Assembly: GCA_005777235.1 (NCBI GenBank)
Contig: SXND01000173.1
Span: 1-37,757 of the forward strand
Origin: Pseudomonadota bacterium
Lineage (GTDB): Bacteria; Tectomicrobia; Entotheonellia; Entotheonellales; Entotheonellaceae
DNA length: 37,757 bases
Direction of reading: 5' to 3'
Numbering within the stretch: the stretch's first letter is position 1; each line of letters opens with the position of its first letter. Both the position numbers and the translations under genes were made by a program. A model generated the notes under the pieces. That model saw only the letters and a program-made list of their open reading frames with translations, was not told where the DNA came from and did no database searches. Shown piece after piece: positions 32,288-37,757 of the stretch.

Positions 32288-33136
32288 ATGGGACCGCATC
32301 TTGTCGAGTATTTGCTGTATGAGCCGGAGGACAACGGCATTTTATGGATCAAATTCAATCGCCCAGCGCGCCTGAATGCCTTGGTCGGCACCGCAGAGGA
32401 ACACGCCACGGTGACCAAAGTGGGCGAGTACATGCGGGCGGGGGATGATGACCCCAACGTGCGCGTGATCGTGCTCACCGGCGTGGGGCGCGGTTTCTGT
32501 TCCGGGGCGGATATGCGGCGTGACATCCCCGAGGACGTCACAGGCGAGAATCTCTCCGGCAATCGGCATATCCCTGCAGGCCCAGACCACGCCCGCGAAC
32601 ATTTCTTTCATGGCTTCACCAAGCTGCATCGGGACATTTCCCTCATCCGCAAGCCCACTATCGCCATGATCAACGGGCCGGCGGTCGGCTCGGGCATGGA
32701 TATGGCCCTGCATTGCGATATCCGTCTGGGCTGCGAACACACCCGCTTTATTGGTTATCAGCAGCTGGGCCAGATCATGGAAAACGGTGGCTGTTACTAT
32801 CTGCCCAAGATCGTCGGTCTGGGTCGCGCCCTGGAGTTTGCCTATGTGGGCCAGATCGACGCCCAGCGTGCCTACGAATGGGGCATGCTCAATCACCTCG
32901 TGGCGGCTGATGCCCTCGAAGCCACCACGCGCGAGCTGTGTGAGCGCATTATGCGCACGCCGCCGATGGTGCAGTGGATTAGCAAGCGCATCATGCGGGC
33001 GGCTCTTGACAGCTCGATGGAAACCACCATGGTCATGACCTCCAACGCCGGCGGTATCCTGCAGGGCTCTGAAGATGCGCAGGAAGCCCGGCGGGCCTTT
33101 CTGGAAAAACGCCGCCCGGTGTTCAAGGGGCGCTAG
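32288..33136 (+). CDS. Enoyl-CoA hydratase/isomerase-family protein
   Basis: ATG 32288 with GGAG eight bases upstream. The 282 residues have the crotonase fold: WIKFNRPARLNALVG, first oxyanion block GVGRGFCSGADMRRDIP, second oxyanion block KPTIAMINGPAVGSGMDMAL, then DIRLGCEHTRFIGYQQLGQI and ENGGCYYLPKIVGLGRALEF (Glu in MENGG may be catalytic). The C-terminal helix ends FLEKRRPVFKGR. Members hydrate, isomerise or cleave acyl-CoA thioesters. The stop codon TAG (33134-33136) lies inside the terminal CTAG of a partial MITE, so the element probably inserted at the very end of the gene. A dehydrogenase gene follows at 33306. Confidence 0.9.
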   Translation: MGPHLVEYLLYEPEDNGILWIKFNRPARLNALVGTAEEHATVTKVGEYMRAGDDDPNVRVIVLTGVGRGFCSGADMRRDIPEDVTGENLSGNRHIPAGPDHAREHFFHGFTKLHRDISLIRKPTIAMINGPAVGSGMDMALHCDIRLGCEHTRFIGYQQLGQIMENGGCYYLPKIVGLGRALEFAYVGQIDAQRAYEWGMLNHLVAADALEATTRELCERIMRTPPMVQWISKRIMRAALDSSMETTMVMTSNAGGILQGSEDAQEARRAFLEKRRPVFKGR

Positions 33137-33229
33137 TGCCTCAACCGAGCTCTTGTGAGAGCCGCCCCCTGGGAGCTCCGGGCTCCAGCCCGGCTCCGGA
33201 AGCCACACTGGAGCGTGGCGCTCCCAGGG
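33133..33229 (+). mobile_element. Partial MITE copy (same family as 13850-13979)
   Basis: Starting with CTAGTGCCTCAAC, this matches the reverse complement of 13850-13979 at roughly nine bases in ten by eye through GCGCTCCCAGG (33219-33229). Beyond that point the other terminus is not recognisable, so the copy is truncated or diverged. It holds the stop codon of the upstream gene. Confidence 0.75.
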
Positions 33230-33305
33230 TATGGCAAGACAACCACCAAACACGGCATGACCCTGTGTACGAGCGGAGCGGTGGACTACAAACAGGAGAT
33301 ACGAC

Positions 33306-34259
33306 ATGGAAACCGTTGGTTTTATTGGCCTCGGCAATATGGGTGGCGGCATGGCCGGGAACATTCAGAAGGCCGATTACCCCATGGTGGTGTTCGATTT
33401 GCGTCAAGAGGTCGTCACCACCTTTGTCGCGCGTGGCGCCCGGGCTGGCCTGTCCCCCGCTGAGGTGGCGCGCCAGTGTGATGTCACCTTCACCTCGTTG
33501 CCCGGCCCGGCGGAAGTGGAGTCCGTGGCGCTAGGCGCCCAGGGCATTCTCGAAGGCATCAAGCCGGGGGCGGTGTATGTCGATCTCTCCACCAGTCGTC
33601 CGACCTTGATTCGCGAGCTGGAGCCCAAATTTCGCGCCAAAGGCGCCCATGTGCTCGATGCCCCGGTCAGCGGCGGTAAAACGGGCGCGGCCACGCGCAA
33701 TCTGGCGGTGATGGTCGGGGGCGAGCGCGACATTTTTGACCGCATCAAGCCGATTCTGGACGCGTTTGGCGACAAAGTGTTCTACGCTGGGACCGTGGGG
33801 GCGGGCAGTGTGTGTAAGCTCGTGCACAATATGATCGGCCATGGGGTGCGGCAGGCGATTGCCGAAGGCTTAACGCTGGGCGTCAAGGCCGGGGTGGATG
33901 CGGAGACGGTCTGGGAATGTGTGCGGCGTGGCTCCACCGGGCGTCTGCGCTACTTGCATGAGAGCGTGCCACGCAATGTGTTTCGCAAGGACTACGCCGA
34001 CCCCAGCTTCATGCTGGCCCTGGCGCGCAAAGACATTGCCCTGGCCACTGAATTGGGGCGCGAATTTAACGTGCCCATGCCGATCGCCAATCTGGCCGAA
34101 CAAATCGCTATGGAGGCCATCACGCGGGGCTGGGGGGATCAAGACAGTAGCGTGACCTTCCTCCTGCAGGAAGAGGCCGCCGGCGTGGAAGTGCGCAATC
34201 CCAACGTCGATTATGTCAAGGCCGGGAAGTTTATCGCAACGCACCCCGAGGTCGCGTAG
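33306..34259 (+). CDS. 3-hydroxyisobutyrate-dehydrogenase-family NAD(P)-dependent oxidoreductase
   Basis: ATG 33306 with AGGAG eight bases upstream. The 317 residues start with the Rossmann signature TVGFIGLGNMGGGMAGNI (GLGNMG at 8-13), then VDLSTSRPT, the substrate-binding DAPVSGGKTGAATRNLAVMV, catalytic-Lys block GAGSVCKLVHNM and a C-terminal helical domain (YLHESVPRNVFRKDYADPSF, ALARKDIALATELGREFNVP). The family includes 3-hydroxyisobutyrate, tartronate-semialdehyde and 6-phosphogluconate-like dehydrogenases. With the enoyl-CoA hydratase upstream, a branched or beta-hydroxy-acid oxidation step is plausible but unproven. Confidence 0.92.
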   Translation: METVGFIGLGNMGGGMAGNIQKADYPMVVFDLRQEVVTTFVARGARAGLSPAEVARQCDVTFTSLPGPAEVESVALGAQGILEGIKPGAVYVDLSTSRPTLIRELEPKFRAKGAHVLDAPVSGGKTGAATRNLAVMVGGERDIFDRIKPILDAFGDKVFYAGTVGAGSVCKLVHNMIGHGVRQAIAEGLTLGVKAGVDAETVWECVRRGSTGRLRYLHESVPRNVFRKDYADPSFMLALARKDIALATELGREFNVPMPIANLAEQIAMEAITRGWGDQDSSVTFLLQEEAAGVEVRNPNVDYVKAGKFIATHPEVA

Positions 34260-34359
34260 CAGAAGCAGGAGTTGCACGATCCTCTTGCGAAAAGGCTATC
34301 CCTACGACATGGATGGACCTTGGCCTGACCTCCCGAGATAGACTCGAAGGGCTATTCCC

Positions 34360-34917
34360 TCAGACCTGTGCCGCCACCCTTGCCTGCATGGCGGTGACAA
34401 AGCGCTGCGCACGTGGCGCATCGGGAAGATGTGCCGCCAGAGCGCTGATGGCACTCGCCACATCGTGTGATTCGTGCAAGACTGTTTCGCAGAGGATCCC
34501 GGCCATCGGGCCGATGTACTGCCCGAGCGTCTCTTCTAAGAGGGTCCGTAGCGCTGCGGTCAATGGCTGGCCCGATGTGGCGTGAGACGCGGGAGAAATG
34601 TTGGGTGGAGGTGCAGGTTCTGCAGCCAGGATCGCCAAGAATGCCTCGGTCGGCGGTAAGGGGGTGTTGACCGAAGACGGCACGCCGGAGATAAAATCGA
34701 TGCGGCGTGCTTGGAAAGCGGCGAGTAATGCCATCGCATCATAACCTTGTTTATTCTGGATGAACAAGGCGACAATCTTGCCATCGGTCATATGGACGCG
34801 AGCCATCTGACCCATAGAGCCCCGGATGATTAATATGCCGGTACTCTTCTCCTCATATAATTGTCGGAGTTTTGTGACTACTGACGTGGAGGGGAGAGCC
34901 GTGTCGTTCTGTGCCAT
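34360..34917 (-). CDS. DUF4388-like signalling-partner protein
   Basis: ATG 34917 with AAGG about eight bases upstream. The 185 residues fall into an N-terminal domain (VVTKLRQLYEEKSTGILIIR, VHMTDGKIVALFIQNKQGYD, FQARRIDFISG; about 12-78) like DUF4388/PatA-type domains, a Pro/Ala linker, and a C-terminal helical domain (LRTLLEETLGQYIGPMAGIL) with the YIGPMA motif seen in the tails of bacterial regulators and Ser/Thr kinases. It is cytoplasmic. It lies 161 bases downstream of the Cache-HAMP sensor, same strand, and is a candidate output partner for it. The role is inferred from context. Confidence 0.65.
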   Translation of the reverse strand: MAQNDTALPSTSVVTKLRQLYEEKSTGILIIRGSMGQMARVHMTDGKIVALFIQNKQGYDAMALLAAFQARRIDFISGVPSSVNTPLPPTEAFLAILAAEPAPPPNISPASHATSGQPLTAALRTLLEETLGQYIGPMAGILCETVLHESHDVASAISALAAHLPDAPRAQRFVTAMQARVAAQV

Positions 34918-35004
34918 GGAGCCTGCCTTCTAGAATGTGCGCACACGTGCGCACGTTAGATGTCTCTTGCGTCAGTCCTGCGTCATTGCAGCGCGGCTCG
35001 TCGG

Positions 35005-35030
35005 GCGGGGTGACCGGCCGGTCACCCCGC
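35005..35030. repeat. Perfect 26-base palindrome (REP-like family, copy 2)
   Basis: GCGGGGTGACCGG (35005-35017) is followed by its exact reverse complement (35018-35030). The core GGGGTGACCGGC matches the palindrome at 23311-23332 (GGGGCGACCGGC), with compensating changes on the two arms (C/G to T/A). It lies between the sensor gene and the DUF4388-like gene. Confidence 0.75.
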
Positions 35031-35078
35031 CTGTGACTGCTGGTGTCGATAGAAGACAGACATCCAGGAGATGCAGCG

Positions 35079-36170
35079 TTAGGCTACCGGATTATTTCTC
35101 AGGGCTGTTAAGGCCATCTGCTGACTGACACCCAGGCGATCAATCGCCCGTGCCAGCGCCCCAATTTCATCGCCGCGTTCGGTGTCCCCTACGGTTTCAA
35201 CCCACTTGCCCAGGCTGATCTTTTCTGCAGTCGCAGTGAGTTGACGGATAGGAGTTGCCAGACGTTTGGACAAAATATAGGCGAGCCCTGAGAACAGCAC
35301 AACGGTAGAAATGAGGAGGATAAAACCGTTACGCCGTGCGATGGCTAAAGACAGAAACGCTTCATCGTAATGCTGCTGTGTGATGAGTGTCCAGCCTTGC
35401 TGCGTCTTTTGCGTATACGCGAGGATGCGCTTCCCCTGGTCCTCATACACCACAGGACCCTGGGTGGTGGCACTGACCTGCAGCGCAGGATGCGTCCGCA
35501 TGTCTTGGAGCGTGTCTTTTAGCATCTCTGGTCGTCCATGGGCGATGGCGTGCCCGGTTTCGTCCAGGAGAATCGTAAAACCTGTCTTGCCGATTTTCAC
35601 ATTTGCTACGGCCTGCGAGACATCCGTCAGGTGCATATTCATCATGAGCACCCCGGCCAGTGCCTTCTTCGGCCCCTGGATGGGCACAGCGAGGGCCAAC
35701 CCCGGTTTCCCAGTGGCGCGCGTGACCAGGACTTGCTTGCCAAATGGCTTCCCGCTCAGCACCTGCTTGAACCACTCGCGATCGGCTTGGGCAACGGGGG
35801 GGAGCCCATCGCTCCGGGCGATAGGCATACCATCAAGGTTAACCACATTGGCCCCAATCAACCATTCATAGGTGTTGGCAATCGTGATCAGGATAGGGAG
35901 TTGGCGGGCAGGCTCCATCGAGACGATCTCGGGTACGGCGGCATTCTGGCGCATTACTCTGAAATTCGTATCAATCCATGCGTCCACTACATGGACCAGA
36001 GCCGCGGATCTCTGCTTGATATCCTGATGAATGGCCTGGGTGTGTTCTTGCGTGCTCTGCGCATAGTTCACATACCAATGGATCCCCAAAGGGACGAGAG
36101 CGACTGCCAACATGGTGACGAGGATCTTGGGAAAGAGTGTGAAACGCAGTTTCGCTCGTCTTGCGGCCAT
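35079..36170 (-). CDS. Cache-HAMP membrane sensor without output domain
   Basis: ATG 36170 with AAGGAG eight bases upstream. The 363 residues are: short basic N-terminus, TM1 (FPKILVTMLAVALVPLGIHW, about 14-34), a double-Cache periplasmic domain (DAWIDTNFRVMRQNAAVPEI, VVNLDGMPIARSDGLPPVAQ, REWFKQVLSGKPFGKQVLVT, ALAVPIQGPKKALAGVLMMN, ILLDETGHAIAHGRPEML), TM2 (GFILLISTVVLFSGLAYILS), and a HAMP domain (RLATPIRQLTATAEKISLGK to GDEIGALARAIDRLGVSQQM). The protein ends a few residues later (ALTALRNNPVA). Related full-length receptors continue into a methyl-accepting or kinase domain, so it must act through another protein; the DUF4388-like gene downstream is the obvious candidate. Confidence 0.88.
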   Translation of the reverse strand: MAARRAKLRFTLFPKILVTMLAVALVPLGIHWYVNYAQSTQEHTQAIHQDIKQRSAALVHVVDAWIDTNFRVMRQNAAVPEIVSMEPARQLPILITIANTYEWLIGANVVNLDGMPIARSDGLPPVAQADREWFKQVLSGKPFGKQVLVTRATGKPGLALAVPIQGPKKALAGVLMMNMHLTDVSQAVANVKIGKTGFTILLDETGHAIAHGRPEMLKDTLQDMRTHPALQVSATTQGPVVYEDQGKRILAYTQKTQQGWTLITQQHYDEAFLSLAIARRNGFILLISTVVLFSGLAYILSKRLATPIRQLTATAEKISLGKWVETVGDTERGDEIGALARAIDRLGVSQQMALTALRNNPVA

Positions 36171-36624
36171 ATGATTACTCCTTGCAGTGTTGCACATGTT
36201 AATAAAAAGTTACTCCCGGACACTCTGAGACACACCGGCAGCCTCTTGCTAAAGAAACGTATCGGCAGAAAGCTTACAAACTTAAGCGCGCCTCATTGTC
36301 CTCATTGTTAGGGCCTTCGGCGGCTGCGCTGCAGTCCAACGGCGAGGAACTGCTCGGCGTTTTCTAGGTGCTTCCGGTCCAGTCTTGGGAGCAGTTCCTT
36401 GGAAGGATGGAGACAGAGCCCATACAGACGACAACGCCGCCCTCGCCTGTGGCAAGGCGTGCAGAGGCTCGATGTCCTGTGAGCGGTGGCACTACAGGAG
36501 CGGCGATGCGCCGGGATGAGTGACGATGAGCGCACTGAAGCGGTTTATGTGTATTGTGTGAGGAGCGGTCTCGTGCCCGTCTCTACGTGACAGTGCTTCG
36601 GTTGCCCTGCCTCTAGGCTATCCG
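36171..36624. other. Intergenic region
   Basis: Between the pyruvate carboxylase gene end and the sensor gene start. Several short open frames exist (for example minus strand 36308-36535) but none has a ribosome-binding site or recognised similarity. No palindrome or promoter stands out. Confidence 0.4.
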
Positions 36625-37757
36625 TCAAACCAGCACCAGTAACAAATCCTGCGCCTGCACACTTTCCCCCGGCTGCACACAGACTTGCGCAATCACCGCC
36701 TCATACGGTGCCACAATTTGGGTTTCCATCTTCATCGCTTCGAGGGACACGAGCGGGCTGCCCTGGCTCACCCGCTGCCCTACGTGCACCGCGATTGCCC
36801 CCACTGTGCCAGACAGTGGCGCCCCAATGTGGGCCGGGTTCTCTGGATCAGCCTTTGGACGTGCTGCCAGCGCCGCCGCGCCCGCCTCGGGCACACGGAG
36901 CACGCGCTGTTGTCCATTCAACTCGAAGAACAGGGTCACCATCCCGTCAGCATCGGTCGCAGTACGTCCTTGCAAGCGTATCAGCAGCGTCTTCCCGCGC
37001 TCCAGGTCAACGCTCACCTCTTCCCCCGCCTGCAAACCATAGAAAAAGGCGGGGGTCGGCAGTCCCGCGACATCGCCAAAGCGCTCTAGATGCTGCGCAT
37101 AGTCGTCAAACACGGTGGGAAACAGCAGCGACGACAGGATCTCCGTCTCCAGCACTGGGCGTTGCAGGCTGCTCTCCAACTCCTGGCGCTTGGCGGCGAA
37201 ATCGACAGGCGGTAAGCGGCTCCCAGGGCGCCCGTGCAGGGGTGGCGTGCCTTGGAGGATTTTACGTTGCAAAGCGGCCGGGAAGCCTTCCGGGGGATGG
37301 CCGATGTCGCCGCGAAAGAGCGCGATCACGGACTCGGGGAAGATGACAGGACGTTCGGGATCACGTACCGCATCAGGGGTTAAGCCGTTGGCGACCATGT
37401 ACATGGCCATGTCCGCGACAATTTTTGAGGTCGGCGTGATCTTGACCAGGTCGCCAAACAGCGTATTGACCTCGGCGTACATGTGCGTAATCTCTCCCCA
37501 GCGCTGCTCCAGCCCAAGTGTCCGCGCCTGCTCATACAAGTTGGCATATTGCCCACCCGGCATTTCGTGGCGGTAGACGTCGGCAGTCCCGGCCCGCAGG
37601 CTAATCTCAAACGGCGCGTAGTACTGGCGCACGACTTCCCAGTAGCGCGACACGGCTTGCAGGGCGCTGAAGTCGAGCCCTGGGTCCTGCTCCGTACCCA
37701 CCAACGCGGCGGCAAGCGCGCTGAGATTTGGCTGCGAGGTGAGCCCGCTCATGGCGT
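36625..37757 (-). CDS. pyc: Pyruvate carboxylase, C-terminal part (runs off right edge)
   Basis: The visible ~377 residues start in the middle of the carboxyltransferase domain: MSGLTSQPNLSALAAALVGT is a highly conserved internal block, not a start. Next come RYWEVVRQYYAPFEISLRAG, YRHEMPGGQYANLYEQARTL, DLVKITPTSKIVADMAMYMV (the PYC_OADA region), the linker/tetramerisation part, and a C-terminal biotinyl domain with the biotinylated Lys in VSLEAMKMETQIVAP. Biotin carboxylase and most of the carboxyltransferase domain lie beyond the window. The enzyme makes oxaloacetate from pyruvate, bicarbonate and ATP; a separate subunit (PycB/OadA) cannot be ruled out without the missing part. Confidence 0.9.
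   Translation of the reverse strand, partial: AMSGLTSQPNLSALAAALVGTEQDPGLDFSALQAVSRYWEVVRQYYAPFEISLRAGTADVYRHEMPGGQYANLYEQARTLGLEQRWGEITHMYAEVNTLFGDLVKITPTSKIVADMAMYMVANGLTPDAVRDPERPVIFPESVIALFRGDIGHPPEGFPAALQRKILQGTPPLHGRPGSRLPPVDFAAKRQELESSLQRPVLETEILSSLLFPTVFDDYAQHLERFGDVAGLPTPAFFYGLQAGEEVSVDLERGKTLLIRLQGRTATDADGMVTLFFELNGQQRVLRVPEAGAAALAARPKADPENPAHIGAPLSGTVGAIAVHVGQRVSQGSPLVSLEAMKMETQIVAPYEAVIAQVCVQPGESVQAQDLLLVLV

Noticed and set aside
36308..36535. Small basic protein on the minus strand
   Set aside because: No ribosome-binding site, low-complexity Arg/Ser/Cys-rich translation, and no recognised family; treated as non-coding.
1..37757. CRISPR array, tRNA or rRNA gene
   Set aside because: No regularly spaced direct repeats with unique spacers, no cloverleaf-type sequence with TTCGANTC and CCA context, and no rRNA-like conserved stretch were seen. 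The only tandem repeats are the 25-bp, 90-bp and 11-bp-phased sets described.

Overview
This is a GC-rich chromosomal window from a Gram-negative-type bacterium with a large, decaying accessory genome. The gene content (three luciferase-like flavin monooxygenases, a GMC oxidoreductase, NIPSNAP, ABM, SMP-30, FAH and DUF3047 proteins, a Uma2 nuclease, an NLR-like TIR/NB-ARC/TPR gene, many short palindromic repeats) recalls Candidatus Entotheonella/Tectomicrobia or large-genome deltaproteobacteria. That placement is an impression from gene families only; no rRNA or tRNA gene is visible to anchor it.

Layout. 1-2063: two tandem minus-strand paralogues of a secreted coiled-coil protein with YadA-head-like repeats, the downstream copy cut by the window edge, both with the same duplicated leader. 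2064-3784: palindrome, a TnpB (IS200/IS605) remnant and the tail of a 5'-3' exonuclease gene, joined at one junction near 3467. 3805-6434: GMC oxidoreductase plus ABM-domain protein, then a convergent cupin. 6760-9593: a gene graveyard (PQQ-type sugar dehydrogenase, SDR, oligopeptide ABC ATPases, and an AT-rich IS4-like transposase). 10034-15488: Uma2 nuclease, SMP-30 lactonase, a REP doublet, and a broken TIR-NB-ARC-TPR gene containing an in-frame MITE and a triplicated 25-bp minisatellite. 15636-20869: a co-directional cluster of six genes (two LLM monooxygenases, carboxymuconolactone-decarboxylase-like protein, DUF3047, FAH-family, inositol-monophosphatase-family) that looks like one catabolic operon. 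20892-22440: a complete-looking IscB (OMEGA) element at the head of that operon, with all nuclease residues, end hairpins and a candidate omega-RNA. 22793-24847: a small putative Zn-binding protein and two pseudogenes. 25404-29036: a peptidoglycan amidase, then DUF4845, LLM monooxygenase, NIPSNAP and methyltransferase genes. 29228-34259: two alpha/beta hydrolases, a D,D-carboxypeptidase, an enoyl-CoA hydratase and a 3-hydroxyisobutyrate-dehydrogenase-family gene. 34360-36170: a Cache-HAMP sensor without output domain and a DUF4388-like partner. 36625-37757: C-terminal part of pyruvate carboxylase, running off the right edge.

The main points for follow-up are the apparently intact IscB/omega-RNA locus, with a dead relative (TnpB) 18 kb away; the NLR-like defence-type gene whose reading frame depends on the copy number of a 25-bp repeat; a MITE that inserted exactly 126 bp (42 codons) in frame inside an NB-ARC domain; and the tandem adhesin-like paralogues with expanding internal repeats. 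Several frameshifts lie in homopolymer runs, so some 'pseudogenes' may be sequencing errors.
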